A program made the position numbers and the translations under genes. From Balamuthia mandrillaris (taxonomy: Eukaryota > Discosea > Longamoebia > Balamuthiidae), in assembly GCA_031835245.1 (NCBI GenBank), contig JAVKOQ010000003.1, positions 137,501-201,500 of the forward strand: a stretch of DNA of 64,000 nucleotides, read 5' to 3'. The notes under the pieces are model-generated. The model saw only the letters and a list, made by a program, of their open reading frames with translations. It did no database searches and was not told the DNA's origin. Positions 45,798 through 59,512 of this stretch are shown here, piece after piece. Position 1 is the stretch's first letter. Every line of letters starts with the position of its first letter.

Positions 45798-48700
45798 ATG
45801 GCGCACATGACGACTGTGAACGGGGGCGCAAGCTTCCACGGCACGCAACCAACAGCCTTCATAGATGGACCAGCCAGCCGACGCTCCGTCATCAACCCAA
45901 ACCAAATAACAAGCCTCAACGAAGGCGAATTACTCAAACTTCGCAAGGTTCGCTTCTTTGCTTTCTTTTCTACACTTCTTTATGTCCTCTCCTCCCTCCT
46001 GCGTTTCCTCTCTATCCTTTGTACAGCCCTCATTTTTGAGCTTCACAGACGCTAGAAAAGATGTATGCTGCTGGCTATGATCCTTCGCATCCGCGCTACC
46101 AGGCTCTGCTTACTATCTACAAGCGGTGCGCCGCCAATGCGGCCGCACAAAGAGGATCTCATGGGCCTGCCAATGGCGCTCCCCGCTCTGTTGTTACCGC
46201 TGACAAGCCAACTAATGGCGTTCCAACTTCGGCTGGCCCTTCTGCTCCGCTTAGTACGGGTCCTTTTACGCGTGAGCAGTTGGCTCAGCTGAAAGCACAG
46301 ATATTAGCTTACAAGTACCTTTCTAGAAATTTACCTTTGCCACAAGAACTCATTCAAGGCATCAAAGGCACTAAGGCATGTTTTTGTTGTTTATTGTTTG
46401 TGACGTCCAGCGTAGACTGACATTGCATCCTCACTTCAGAGTCAAGTCTTTTCTGAACCACCTGCTCCTGTGCAGCCTAGTGGTGCTGCTGAGACTCCTG
46501 CCATAACCCATGAAGAGCCTGTTCGATTGCAACGCATGCAACATGCTGCGTCTCCTTCTTTACGCACAGCAGGTAAGTCTTATTTTCATTCGACCCATTT
46601 GTCTTCTGAGTCATTGACGTGAATTCATTTCAACTGTAGACATCAGAAATACAACCCCGCAAGAAAAGGTTAGAGCTCCTAGGGCAGCCCCTACACCAAA
46701 AGTCCCCCCAAAGGTTTTTTTAAACTTTCTTTTCTGCATATCTTCTGCCCTCATCACTTAACTCGCTTTTAGCCTGCACAACCACAAGCTTTGCAACCAG
46801 CAAAACTTTCGCCTATGTATTTGGCTCAGGAACGTGAACGGAGGGTCACAGCTCGCATTTGTCGACGGCTCGAAGAGCTGCAAAGTAACTCTCCTGCTTG
46901 TTTCCCGTACCAAATTGAATGTCTAACTTTGTCGCTTGTTTCTTTACAGCGCTTCCAGAAGATCTGCCTCAAGACCTCAAGACCCAAGCCCTCATTGAGG
47001 AAAAACAGTTAAGAGTACGTACGCCGTTCCATGTTCTGACACCATTGCTCATAATTTGTATCATACAAAATTTAGCTTTTGAGTTTGCAACGCAAGCTGA
47101 GACGTGAAATCGCAATACAAATACGGAATGAAACAGCTCTGCAAGCAGCCCATGATACAACTGCTTATCGACGTGGAAGCCGTAAGGTAGCTATATTCTC
47201 TCCCTCCCCTCTCTCTTTCTTTCTCTCTTTCTCTCTCTCTTTCTTTCTCTCTTTCTTTCTCTCTTTCTTTCTCTCTTTCTCTCTTTCTCTCTTTCTCTCT
47301 TCTCTCTCTTTTCTCTCTTCTCTCTTTCTCTCTTTCTCTCTTTCTCTCTCTCTCTTTCTCTCTTTCTTCTCTTCTTTCTCTCTTCTCTCTTTCTCTTCTC
47401 TTTCTCTCTCTCTCTCTTTCTCTTTCTCTTCTCTTCTTTCTCTTTCTCTTTCTCTTTCTCTTCTTTCTCTTTCTCTTTCTCTTTCTCTTTCTCTTTCTCT
47501 TTCTCTTTCTCTTTCTCTTTCTCTTTCTCTTTCTCTTTCTCTTTCTCTTTCTCGTTATCTGTAGCTGGTTTTGAAGTAAGCTTACTTGTTTCTTCTCATT
47601 GTCTTTCCAGAATTTGAAGCAACAACTTAGCCAATCCGAAATACTGAAAGAAAGGGAAGAACAAAAGCGGCAACAACGCCAGCGAGAGTTTGTGCAAGCA
47701 GTCGTAGCCCACGCCAAGAACTTTAAAGAGTTTCACACGGGTGCTACCCAAAAATGGAGAAAAATAACGCGGTCGATGATGTCTTGGCACACCAATCAAC
47801 AGAAGCGAGAACAACAGCGAAGAGAACGGGCGGAAAAGGAACGGCTCAACGCGTTGCGCGACAACGACGAGGAGGCCTACCTTCGCCTTTTGGAAGAAAC
47901 TAAAAACGAGCGTCTGACCACTCTGCTGCGAGAAACGGACGAATATCTGTCCAAAATAGGAGCTTTGGTGGCGAAACATCAGGAAGACGAAGAGGAGGAC
48001 GAGAAGAGGGATCGAGAAGCAGAAGCCGAATACGATTCCGGAGACGGACCTGGAACCGGAGCTGGATCTAGCGCTGGAGCTGAAGACACAGAACAAAGAG
48101 ACGAGGATGTGACGCAATTGGTTCGCGAAAAGAACGCTTCGGCTGCCATCGCTAGAGAGAAGAAAACCTACTACACGATGGTGCACAAGGTTGAAGAAGA
48201 AGTACGAGAGCAACCCTCCATTCTTGTGGGTGGTACTCTCAAGAAATACCAAATGGTGGGTCTGCAATGGCTGGTATCTCTCTACAACAATCGCCTGAAC
48301 GGTATTCTCGCGGATGAAATGGGTCTAGGTAAGACCATTCAAACTATCGCTCTCATCTGTTACTTGATTGAGATGAAGCAAAACAAAGGGCCTTATTTGG
48401 TCATTGTCCCATTATCGTACGTCTCCCTCCCTTTCCCTCTCCCTCTCTTTCCCTCTCCCTCTCTTTCCCTCTCTTTCCCTCTCTCCCTCCCTCTTCGCCT
48501 TCCTCTCTCTCTCCCTCTCTCCCTCTCTCCCTCTCCCTAATATTTCTTGTGACGCAAACAGAACGCTTTCAAACTGGGCACATGAATTTGAGCATTGGGC
48601 TCCCAGTGTTATCACAGTCCACTACAAGGGCATGCCTCCCGTCCGCAAATCTATCTACCAGAATCACATCGCCAACGGCAAGTTCAACGTCGTGCTGACC

Positions 48701-51697
48701 ACGTACGAATACGTAATGAAGGACAAGGCTAACCTCTCCAAAATCAAATGGAATTACATCATCATAGATGAGGGCCACCGCATGAAAAATCACTCCTGCA
48801 AGCTTGCCACCTCTCTTTCCAAGCACTATTCCTCGCGACATCGCCTACTGTTGACGGGAACACCGTTACAGAATAGCCTTCCAGAGCTTTGGGCGCTGTT
48901 GAACTTTTTGCTTCCCTCCATCTTCAACAGCGTCACCAACTTTGAGGAGTGGTTCAACGCTCCGTTCGCCAACACCGGGGATAAGCTGGAGATGACTGAA
49001 GAGGAAAGCCTCTTGATCATCAACCGCCTCCATAAAGTGCTTCGTCCTTTCCTGCTCCGTCGGTTGAAAAAACAGGTGGAAGATCAGTTGCCAGACAAAG
49101 TGGAAAAGATCCTCAAATGTAGGTTGTCCGCCTGGCAGCAACGCATGTATGCTCAAATGCGGGATTATGGCGTCATTAGGATTGATAGCACTACTCTTAG
49201 CAAACCTAAAGGCGCTAAGTACGTTATCTGCCCTCCCTTCCTCCCTCTCCTTCTTACCGTTCTAATATTTGTTGACATTCGTTTGCATCGTTTTGCAGTA
49301 AACAAGGAGTTAGAGGATTAGCAAACACATTGATGCAGCTACGGAAGATTTGCAATCATCCCTATCTCTTCAACGAGATGCAAGACTGGGCCTTAGATGA
49401 CAATCTTATCCGCTCTGCTGGCAAGTTTGACCTTCTCGACCGTGTTTTGCCAAAGTTTAAAGCTACTGGTCACAGAGTTTGTATCCTCTCCTGGTCTTTA
49501 TCTTGGCCTTTACTTGCTTTTTTAACATTCTTATTCCTCATTAGGTGTTAATTTTCAGTCAAATGACTTCGTTGATGAGCGTCATGGAAGACTACTTTCA
49601 GTACCGCGGATATCAGTACCTGCGTTTGGATGGATCCACCAAGGCCGAAGACAGGGCCGAACTTCTTAAGAAGTTCAATGCACCAGATTCTCCATACTTT
49701 ATCTTTATGCTTTCAACAAGGGCTGGAGGCTTGGGTCTCAACTTACAAACAGCCGACACAGTTATTCTGTTTGACAGCGACTGGTATGGACCTCTTACTT
49801 TTTCACTGCTTTCCTATTTTCTTGATAGACATATGGTGAATAACATGTATTGCTTTTGTCAAATAGGAATCCACACATTGATTTGCAGGCGCAAGACAGG
49901 GCTCATCGTATCGGACAAAAGAACGAAGTACGCGTGTTCCGTTTGATCACTGAGAACTCTGTGGAGGAAAACATCCTCTCCCGTGCTCAATGGAAGATGG
50001 GTCTTGATGAAAAGGTCATTGAAGCTGGCATGTTCAACAAACGTTCCAATGCCAGCGAGCGGAAGTCAATGCTGGAATCCATTCTGAAGAAGGACAAACA
50101 GAACAAGCATAAGCCTAGCAACATACCCACTGACCAGGAAGTTAATCGCATGATTGCAAGGAAGGACGGTGAGTTTGAGCTCTATGAGAAAATGGATGTG
50201 GAGAGGCACAAAGCGGAAGAACGCGAGTGGAGGAGGAAGGGCAACAAGGGCAAGTACCCAAGACTCGTAACGGATGAGGAGTTGCCGGCATGGATGAAAG
50301 AAGAGCGTCCAATTGTAGACGAGGTTCAGGAACTCCGGCTTAACTACGGACGCGGCAGAAGGCAGAGGGGAGATGTAAACTACGACGATGGTCTAACTGA
50401 GCTCCAATGGACTAAGGTAACGTTCAATTCTGTGCTTCTTTTCTCGTTTATTGTTATTCACTTGATTATCCGACCTTCGTGAAATAGATAATTGAGGAAG
50501 GCGGAGACGTTTCCGATTTAAATGCCTTGCGGGAAAAGAACAAACTGCGACGGAAGCGCCGAGCGCAAACCAAGGCCAAAAAAGACGGCGGTGATGACGC
50601 TGAAGAGGAAAATGGGGCCGAGGATGAAGAGGAGGAAGATGAAGCGGAAATGCAATCACCTCCATCCAAACGGAGAAGAGCCTCCAAGTCCGTTACGTCT
50701 ACCGCTAAAACATTGGCTCCCCCTGTTGCCGTACAAAATATCGTGCAACCAACTCCTAGGGTACCTAACCTGTCTTCTTTCTGTCTATTCTGTTCTTGCT
50801 TCTGTTCTACTTCTCTTTATTTTGCTTCATGACTCTGTGGAAAAAAAAGACCTGTTTTAACATGTCTTATTGTTGACATTGCCAGAAACGAGGAAGACCA
50901 CCCCGAGCAGACAACAAACAGCCCAAAATAAGTGAACAACAACGAATCCTAAATGCCAAGTACTCGGCCATTTGGGAGAAGATCAAAAAGGAAAAGGAAC
51001 CAGGCACGGATCGCCTTCGGAGCCAGCTCTTCGTTCGCCTGCCGTCTAAGAGGGCATACCCCGACTACTACGTTATCATACGCAATCCCATCGACATGAG
51101 CAAGATTAACGCTCGCATCAAGAAGAGCGAGTATCCTGACCCGCAACAGTTCAAACAGGACTTTAACTTGATGTTCAACAATGCGCAGGAGTACAACATG
51201 CCCGGTTCTCAAGTGTTTGAGGATGCTGTTGCTCTTCAGGTGAGTTCTTCTCTTTGTTCGCTTTCTTTGGCCTACATTAACTGGCTATATTTCTGTTGTA
51301 GCATTTGTTTAATGCCGAGTTTGACGCTGAATTGGCGAACGAAGCAAGAGGCGATACCGACCCGCAGGGACAACATGAAGAGGAAGAAGCGGAAGCATTC
51401 CACTCTGGACAACGACAGCAGCAACTACAACGGTCAAAGAGACGCATTCCAGAAGAAGTTGAAGAAGAGGGAGAAGGAATAAATGAAGAACATGAACAAG
51501 ACGGATACGATGAAGAAAACAGCCGCGATAGAAAACGAAAACGATCTTCCACCACCATTACTATCAACACCAGAAAGACTAGATTAAGTTCTGACGAAGA
51601 AGAAGAACAAGAGGAGGAAGTGGAAGAAGAGGAAGAGGAAGAAGAACTTAACAGCGATGAAGAATCTGTAGTGGAAGAAATTATTGAGGAGTTAGAA

Positions 51698-51729
<32 letters not shown>

Positions 51730-51796
51730 GGAAGAAGAAGAGGTAGAAGTGGAAGAGGGGGAGGAGGAGGATGTTAGTGATAGCGAAGAAGATTAA
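45798..51796 (+). CDS. SMARCA4: Brahma/STH1-type SWI/SNF ATPase
   Basis: About 18 exons. The QLQ motif is near 46262-46370 ([26 protein letters not shown]). The HSA region follows near 47640-47850 ([36 protein letters not shown]). The SNF2 ATPase has [41 protein letters not shown] and [23 protein letters not shown]; the C-terminal helicase lobe has [53 protein letters not shown] and [14 protein letters not shown]. SnAC-like sequence follows, then a bromodomain (51000-51240) with [17 protein letters not shown] and the acetyl-lysine Asn in AQEYN. The tail is extremely Glu-rich. This full set marks the SWI/SNF or RSC remodelling ATPase. The start at 45798 is the first Met of the only consistent frame. 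Confidence 0.95.
47205..47555 (+). repeat. 350-bp CT/CTTT tract in a SNF2-gene intron
   Basis: Almost pure pyrimidine (CTCTTT, CTTT and CT units), the longest such tract in the window, directly before the exon starting near 47611. Confidence 0.93.
48420..48540 (+). repeat. CCCTCT tract in a SNF2-gene intron
   Basis: Pyrimidine repeat between the exon ending in IVPLS (near 48417) and the exon starting near 48562. Confidence 0.9.
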
Positions 51797-51907
51797 CCGC
51801 TTTGTTCTTGTTTTTTGTTTCCTCCAAAAGAAATCTATTCATACCACCAAACAAATAAGAGAGAAAAGTAAAATGAAGAAAAAACTAAGCATAAATTTAA
51901 GAGGGCG

Positions 51908-52158
51908 TTAGACTTCTTGGCCCATGGTCCTAAACCGCGAGTGCCGTCGGTGCTTCAAGTACAGGTAGCCCCAACGCATTCCGCAGCCGCACACGCAGGC
52001 AGCATACATGCCCGCCGCTATGTAGAGTTGCAAGGCCACTTTGTTCAGTTGGTCTTCCTTTAGCTCCCCCGCATCTATCTTTCGGTAGGCTATTGGCTCT
52101 TCAAGTAGCACCGCACAAACCAGCTTTTTTCCCCAACAAACGGTCAGGCGGGGAGCAA

Positions 52159-52216
<58 letters not shown>

Positions 52217-54311
52217 AGGGAGAGGGAGAGAGCGAGAGAGAAAAGAGAAAAGAGGAAAAGGGACAGCATAAGGCGCCGCGCGGGGTGACTAGAAAAGAAA
52301 AAAGTAGGAGCGGAAAGAGGGAGCAAACTGTACCAGCATCAACACACCCCATATGGAAAAGATGGCGTAACAAAGGGTACCTGAATGGTGAATACTTTTG
52401 TTAGATTTGAGCCAAACAAATTTCTCAAAATCAAAAAAGTAGCGCAACGAGGAGCGTACAGTTGTAGCCACACAAACACCTCAAGCACGCAACAGCCCTA
52501 CTCATTGCTTTTTCTCCGTATTAAAAAAAAACTGTTCCACAACTCGCTTAGTTGAACGTGAGAAGGCAGTGCAAAGGAAGGAGGCTAGGCTATACTTTCT
52601 TTCCCCTCTCTGCTCTGCACTGGGGCCGCCGTGAGATTCAGACTTCCTTTTCTTCTTCTTCCAAATATGCGTCAGAATTTTCAGTCGACAAAATTAGGTG
52701 GACCTCCCCCTGACCTCCACGTGACATGGGGTTGTGCTCCTTGCTGCTGGCATGCGAACGTGGATAAGGGGAAAAAATGTCCAAGTGTGCTTCTACCTAA
52801 AGTGTTTTTAAATAATCATCAAAAATGGTTTATTTGTTTTGGCGTTGGGTTGTTATCTTCTCTTGCTTTGGCGCGCAACCGGTCGAGATGGCTCAGAGCA
52901 GCCGTTATCATTGTTTCCAACTAGTTGGAAAAGATGAAAAAAAAACATGTTCATCGAGAAAAAAAGTCAGACAAAAACGAAAGAAAGCAATACTCAGAAA
53001 CAAAAAAGCGTGGACAGAAAAACAAATGGTGGAGAATACGACTATTGAATTGCGCATGTCTCGAGCCCGTTGCATTTGGTGCTGGAGGTGCGTCTCTGCT
53101 TTGTTGAAAAGTTGGCAGTTCATGTAATAGTATGCAATGTACACCTCTGAACGGATCTCCATTACCACATCGCCCAACACTTTCGCTAAAGACAGTTGCC
53201 TTTGCGCAAAGAGGAAAGCACGCTCTGCCTATATTTTTTTTAAAAAATCACATTTTCGAGTTATTGCAATGATGAGAGAGAAAGAGAAATAAAGAGAGAG
53301 AGATGGAAGTTAAATTTACGTTTTTAATGGAAGCATAAGCCCCTCCCAGCGTTGAACAAACGGCCGTCTCTTGCAGTGCTAGCCGGTATATCGTCAACAA
53401 TCTTCCAATCAGCTCATTCCTGTATGCAAAACAAAAAAAAAAAAAACAAACAAACAGACAAACAAAAACAACAGGACATACCTATGAATTAGCAAGAGAG
53501 AAAGCGAGCAGAGAACAGAACAGAAAGGAGCAAACCAATGTAAATCAGTGTAGAGGCGAGTATGCACATCACGGTTAGCGTGCAGGAAGATGACGTGCGT
53601 TTGGTTGGTTGTGCAGAAGGCTGACGGATAGATATTGTTCGTTGTAACTTGGAATGTATTTGCTGGCCATAAAGAATCACCAGCAGCAGCAGCAGCAGCA
53701 GCAGCAGAAGGAGAAGAAGAAGAAGAAGAAGAAGAAGAAGAACAAGAAGAAGAAGAACAAGAAGAACAAGAAGAACAAGAAGAAGAACTACAAGAGCAAC
53801 AAGCATCTGAAGAACAAGAGGAAGAAGAACTTTCGTTCAAAGCTGTGTAACCAGGGTGAAGGCAAGTACTCGCAAAGGAAGAACAATAGGAAAGGAAGGA
53901 AAAAAGTAGGCATAGCGGGTCCGGTTCTTCTTCGTGGTGGTTGGCTATCGCTGTGAGGAGGTCGCTCATAAGTGACCACAGCCATTCTTTCGTGTAGGCA
54001 TCGTTCACCCGTAAGAACACTACCTCAGAGGAGGAAATGGAAGGCGCTGAAAGCTCATCTTGTGTCGAGGGAACGATGACTCCCTCCCAGAAGGGAAGAT
54101 ACGCGGCTGGGCCCTGTTGCTGAAGCTCGGCTATCCGCTGATCACCTTCCAGGTGCGTAGCCTTGCACAGTACGACCATCACAGCTTTTGGTTGTCGGGA
54201 AAGGGTTTCATGGCACGCCGCCGATTCCGACAAGAACGTAGCCAAGGACAGGCTACGTTGTGGCTGTCTTACCCCACTCTTCTTCTTCTTCTTCTTCTTC
54301 TCCTGCCACAT
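51908..54311 (-). CDS. Helical (TPR-like) protein, not recognised
   Basis: At least five exons on the minus strand. The N-terminal exon has MVVLCKATHLEGDQRIAELQQQ, FWEGVIVPSTQDEL and EWLWSLMSDLLTAIA, then a low-complexity Ser/Cys/Ala tract (53690-53820). TNQTHVIFLHANRDVHTRLYTDLHWF follows. The middle exons read NELIGRLLTIYRLALQETAVC, AERAFLFAQRQLSLAKVLGDVVMEIRSEVYIAYYYMN and LFNKAETHLQHQMQRAR, which look like TPR helix pairs. The C-terminus has VALQLYIAAGMYAACVCGCGMRWGYLYLKHRRHSRF. An intron has a long GA tract (52159-52215; CT on the coding strand). I do not recognise the family. The exact start (54311 or the inner Met near 54176) is open. Confidence 0.6.
52159..52240. repeat. GA microsatellite in an intron of the TPR-like gene
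   Basis: Long GAGAGA tract followed by GGGA units; CT-rich on the coding (minus) strand. Confidence 0.9.
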
Positions 54312-54562
54312 GCTAGTGGATAAAGTCTTCTTGTGTTTGGTTTGGAACCGGAAGGAAAAAAACAGACGACGGAACTTTTTCGATTACAGATTGGAGGGGG
54401 GCATTCAGCGGGGAAGATGGGTGATCTTTTTTGTAGACATATACCGCATGAGGGGCAATGGGAAAGAAAAGGGCGCCAAAAGAAGAAGAAGAAAGGAGCA
54501 GCAAGTCTTCCTTCCTGCTTTGCTCTCTCATCCTTTCCTCTCTCCCTCCTTTTCGTGGATAG
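54312..54562. promoter_or_regulatory. Shared upstream region, TPR-like gene and NUP54
   Basis: 251 bp between diverging starts, no family-bearing frame. A two-way promoter is inferred from position. Confidence 0.35.
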
Positions 54563-56185
54563 ATGTCCTTTTCTTGGAACCTTGGCGGTGGTGGAGGCTC
54601 CACGTATGTCACTGCTTTTTCTTGCTTGGTCTTTCCTCATCATAATTCTTTTTTTTTTGAGGCTTGGCTCACCCTTTTTGCTTTGTTTTACATAGCGGCA
54701 CGCCGGCCACCGGCACCACCGGCTTTTCCTTTGGTGGGACGACCGCTACTCCAGGAGGCACTCAAACAGGAGGCACCTCCCTCTTTGGGCAGCCCTCCAC
54801 CGGCACCACCACAAGCTCTCTCTTTGGCGCCGCGCCTTCTTCCACCACTAGTACTGCTGGTGGCAGTTCTCTTTTTGGCACGCCCTCTGCCGGGTCTTCC
54901 TCTTCTCTTTTTGGCGCCGCGCCTTCTTCCACCACTTCTACCTCCCTCTTTGGCACACCCTCTTCCACAACCGCTACTGGCACCACTTCCTCCCTCTTTG
55001 GCACACCCTCTTCCACCACAGGCACCTCTTCTCTCTTTGGCACGCCCACTTCCTCCACTGGAACCAGCGGCTCCCTCTTTGGCACCCCTGCCGCTACCAC
55101 TGGCGGCTCCCTCTTTGGCACTCCCGCCACCACCACGCAGACCAGTTTGTGGGGCACTCCTGCGGGTGGCACTGCTGCCGCTAATAACGCCTTCCTCAAA
55201 CCCTCCACGATGACACCGCAGCAGGCAATACAGGCTATCGCTGCTTCCTATGGCCGTGAAAGCCAGTTTTGTCGTTTTACGGTACAGCCGTACCTCCAAC
55301 CCTCCCTCTTTGCTTTGTTTTTCTTACACATTTCCTGTGCAGCACATATTCTACAATTTGGTGCATCCCAGTCTTGTTCCTAAAATACAAAAGCCTCCTC
55401 ACATCGATGATAGAACCTGGGCTCAAGCACAACAGGATAACCCCGATCCCTCCAGGTTTCGATACTTTCTATTTCTTCTGTCTTCTCTTTTCTTCATCGT
55501 TCTCTTCTCTTCTCTTCGTCGCTCTCTCTCTCATTTATATGCTAACCACAAACAAACAAACAAATATCAGATTGGTACCGGTGCAAGCCAGAGGCTTTTC
55601 CGACCTGAAACTACGAATACAGGCGCAAGATAAAACTGCGGCAAGGCATCAAGAGGCCCTGCAAGAGGTCTTTGCTGTCCTCAACGAAATCCAACAAAAG
55701 CACGAACTTAGCACAACGGTCAAAGTAGAGGAGTACAAACGGAGACATATGCAGCTCGCCAGCCGAGTCCTCAGAATCATGAAGCGGTTGGAGGTATTGC
55801 GGAGCATGGGCTACCCCATCCTCGGCGATGAGGAAGCCTTTCGTGGCAAGTTGGAGAACTTACAGCGGGAGCTCAACAAGCCTACCCAATTTAAGGGACG
55901 GCTAAATGAGATCACTTCCTTTGTGCGCATGCAGGATGACTTCGCTCAAGAAACGTATGAGCCCTTGGATGAAGACTCCCTGGGAACCATACACGAGGTA
56001 CCCACTCTGATTCATTTTGTTCTTCGTAATTGGTTTGTTGTTAACTTTTGTGGGGTAAATCCAAGTTTTTGCGGCAAGAACAGCAAGGCTTGAGCCATCT
56101 GAACGAGATTTTGAAGCAAGACACAAAAGCGCTGGACCTCATGCTCCAAACCATGTCCAACGATGAAACAGACAACAACAAGTGA
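54563..56185 (+). CDS. NUP54: Nucleoporin NUP54
   Basis: Six or so exons. MSFSWNLGGGGGST joins across the first intron to TGTPATGTTGFSFGGTT. A Gly/Thr/Ser-rich domain with about ten SLFG repeats follows (54770-55140), each followed by GTP or GAAPSS spacers. The alpha-helical part has MTPQQAIQAIAASYGRESQFCRF, HIFYNLVHP, PPHIDDRTWAQAQQDNPDP, LVPVQARGFSDLKLRIQAQD, EVFAVLNEIQQKHELSTTVKVEEYK and RVLRIMKRLEVLRSMGYP. FG repeats form the permeability barrier, and the helical part joins NUP62 and NUP58 in the central channel. The V--GF-DL--R---QD block is the NUP54 hallmark. Confidence 0.92.
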
Positions 56186-56651
56186 CTGCGATTCTTCGGA
56201 CAAGCGAAGAAACGAAGCGTTACAAGAGATAATTGCCCTTTCGGAGTTAAGATAACAAAACTCCTATTGGCCCTATCGCCGATTGCTGACGTGGCCATCC
56301 GTTAATTTTTGCATTACTTAAAAGTTAAAGCACGAAAATTTGCCACAATTTATTGTCGTTTGTTTATTTATTGTCTTTTGGTGGCGGTGAGCTTCTTCTG
56401 CCGATCGAATCGTAGCGCTGATTAACCCTTGTTGGTGGTGTTGGCAGTCGAAAAGAAGAAGGTTTGTAGCACGCTCTTCCCCAGATAGATCTAGTGTTTT
56501 TTATAGATTGAAATGTGGAGCAAGAGATTTGGAGAAAAAAAACAACGGTAATAATTGCAATGCGTGATGCTAATCAAAGGATTGGGATTCTTTGTTGTTG
56601 TTTACTCTTCACAGTCATTTCCGCGATTCGTTCATTGTAAATTAGGAACAA
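56186..56651. other. Intergenic region between NUP54 and the CH/PH/LRR gene
   Basis: About 465 bp with no open frame that carries a family signal. NUP54's 3' end and the next promoter must lie here. Confidence 0.5.
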
Positions 56652-59469
56652 ATGTCGGACTCAACGGACAAGGATCAGCGTGAAAAGAACTGGGAGTTGG
56701 TTCAAATCAAGGTTTGCACACTGTCACGCTCGTCCTGATTACAAGACACTCTCCTCCGTTACCAAGCACTTACACTCTTTCTCTCTTCGCTACTCCTCTT
56801 TTTTCTTTTGTACTCTTGTTCTTGGTTGCTCTTGCTCCTTCTCTTCCTCTCCTGTTTCCCCGTAAAAAAAAAAAGGCCTTTACGGCATGGTTGAACTCTT
56901 ATCTCAGCAAAAGAAGTCTCAAAATAGAGGACTTGTCCAAGGACCTTCAGTCTGGTGTTAACTTGTGCCACTTTTTGGAGTTGGTGCAACACAAGTACCG
57001 CACCAAGCTGCCAAAATGGGATAAGAAGCCAGGTCGCAAAGTTCAAAAGATGGAAAACATCAGTATTGCTCTCAGTTACATTCAAAACGATATGGGTGTG
57101 CGACTTGTCGGCATTGGCCCAGAAGGTTATTCTTTTTATTTCTCTTCGTTCTTGTCTTCGCTAGTTGCTAAACGCTTCCTTGTCCTCAATTGCTAGACAT
57201 TTTCTCTGGCTACTTAAAGCTGATTTTGGGTCTCACCTGGAGTCTTTTCAGAGCGCTCCGAATGGCAGATCTTACCAATGATGCTGCCGGTGGAGCCAAC
57301 AAAACTTTGGAAGAGGGATTGCTGAAGTGGGTTCGTGAGCAAACTGAAGGTTACAAGGGTGTTGATGTTCAGGACTTTAAATATAGGTACCCTAGCCTTT
57401 GTGTACAACAGAAGAAACAAACAAGAAAATAACTGACTCATCTCTCTCCCTCTCTTCTCTCTCTCCTCTCTCATCATTGATAGTTTCAATGACGGTCTCG
57501 CCTTCTCCGCTCTCATTAACAAGTACGACCCTACCTTGCTGGATTACGACTCCATCGATGCCGTACGTGAACATACTCTTCCTATAACCAATTCGCGGTA
57601 GCCAATACTTACCATTACCCAACCAACACAGAGCGATAAGGAGAAAGTTCTCAACACCGTGTTTGAGATTGCCGAAAAGCACCTCAACATTCCCAAGTTG
57701 TTGGATGTGGCTGACTTGTTGGGCGGCGACCCCGATGAGCGCAGCGTTCAGCTTTATACTTCTCTGTTCTTCCACGCCTTCGCCTCGAAGAGGGAGGAGG
57801 AGAGGCTCGCTGCAGAAAAACGAGGCATCACCTCTCAAATGGAGGAATTGGAAAGCAAGATTGAGTCGGAGGCAAAGCACAAGGAAGAGCTGTTGCAAGA
57901 GCAACAGAGACTTAAGGAGGCTCTCGCTGCGTTGGAAGAGGAAACCAAGTCAAAAGGAAAACAAGCTGATGATTTGGAGGCGGCTAGGAAGAAGTTGCAG
58001 GAGGAAGTAGATGCCTTACAGAGGAGACTTGACAACTTTGAGCGGTACATCCACGAAGAACAGGAACTCGGTCAGATTACTCGTAAGTTGCATGCTCTGC
58101 TCTCCGAAGAGGACACACCAGAAAACGAGGAGAAGGTCAGGAAGCTCAAGGAGGAGAGAGAGGAACGAAGAAAGAAGCTGGAGCAGCTAAAGGCTCAATT
58201 GGATGAAGAAGATGAAAGATTGCTAAAAGGCGGAAAGGAGTTGCGTGAGCAAAGGGAGAAGTTGGAAAATGAGGTAGAGTCCTTAACTCGTAGGATCAGA
58301 GAACAAAGACAAGGTACCTTTCTCTTCCTCATTTTTTTTCCTTTTACAATTCCTTTCTTACAATTTCTTTTTTCGTAAAGGTGCGCAAGACAAGGAAGAG
58401 CTGAAAAAGAAGTTGAACAGCACCCACTCTGATTTGGAAGCCAAGGCTGCTGCTTCTGCCAAAATCCAGGCCGGATGGGGTTTGTTGAAGACCAACCTCG
58501 ATGATCACTTGGAGGATCTTCACTGCTGGAGGGAAGTTCAACAAACGGGCGATGCAGATCCACATGGCAGAATCGAAGTCAAGGGCAACCGCCTTAACCC
58601 TGACACTAGACCCAAAGAATACCACAAAGACCTTAACAACCTGAATACCAAGCTGGACGAGGAGAACGTACGCTTGCTGAAGTCACTCAAAAGCAAGGAC
58701 ATCCCTAAGCCTCGTGAGGTAATTACCTTTCATCCTTTGTATACTCCCTCTGTTTTTTCGGCTTGCCAACCACAAGATATACCAATTATTAGGCTGTGGA
58801 TAAGCAAGGTTGGTTGATGAAGAAGGGACAAGAGAAGAGCTCTTCGTTGAAGAAGCGTTGGTTTGTGCTGCGTGGCAACGTGCTCTCCTACTATGCCAGT
58901 GAAAACGATACAGACGAAAAGGGTTCCATTTCTATGGAAAGCAGCACCATCTCTCCTGAAAAGGCCGAGAAAGGAGAAAAGAAGGTAATCTTTTTCCCCA
59001 CTTTATATCTCTCTCCCTCCAGCTACTTAATTTGTTCGCCTTCTGGACACGACAGTGGTTGTTGAAGGTGAGCGTGGAAAACCGCGACCTTGTCTTGCAA
59101 GCCGAGTCCAAAGAGGACCGCAACAAGTGGTTGTGTGCCCTTCGTGGCGCCATTGCCTTCACTGCCTACAAGAAAGAATGCGAGGAGTCTGACACACGAC
59201 CAGACCTGCGCCTCCTTGACTTCTTCACCACCGAATCTGCCTCGGCCCTCTACCTCGACGACCGTGAGATTTCCACTGATGCCGTTACTGCGCTCGCCGA
59301 CATTTTGCCATACCACGATCAGCTGAAGGTGTTGTCGATGGAGGACACTGACTTGCAGGATGAGGAAGTCAAGCAGTTGACGGAGAGCTTGAAGAAACTT
59401 GACCAGCTTCACGTACTTAGGTTGGGCAAGAACAAGCTTTCTTCCGCCAGCGCCTCTCATATTGCTGAA

Positions 59470-59512
<43 letters not shown>

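Noticed and set aside
47061-47717. Lys/Arg-rich and Phe/Leu/Ser-rich frames over the CT tract
   Set aside because: Translation of a pyrimidine microsatellite in an intron.
54688-55299. Long minus-strand frames opposite NUP54
   Set aside because: They are antisense shadows of the low-complexity SLFG repeats.
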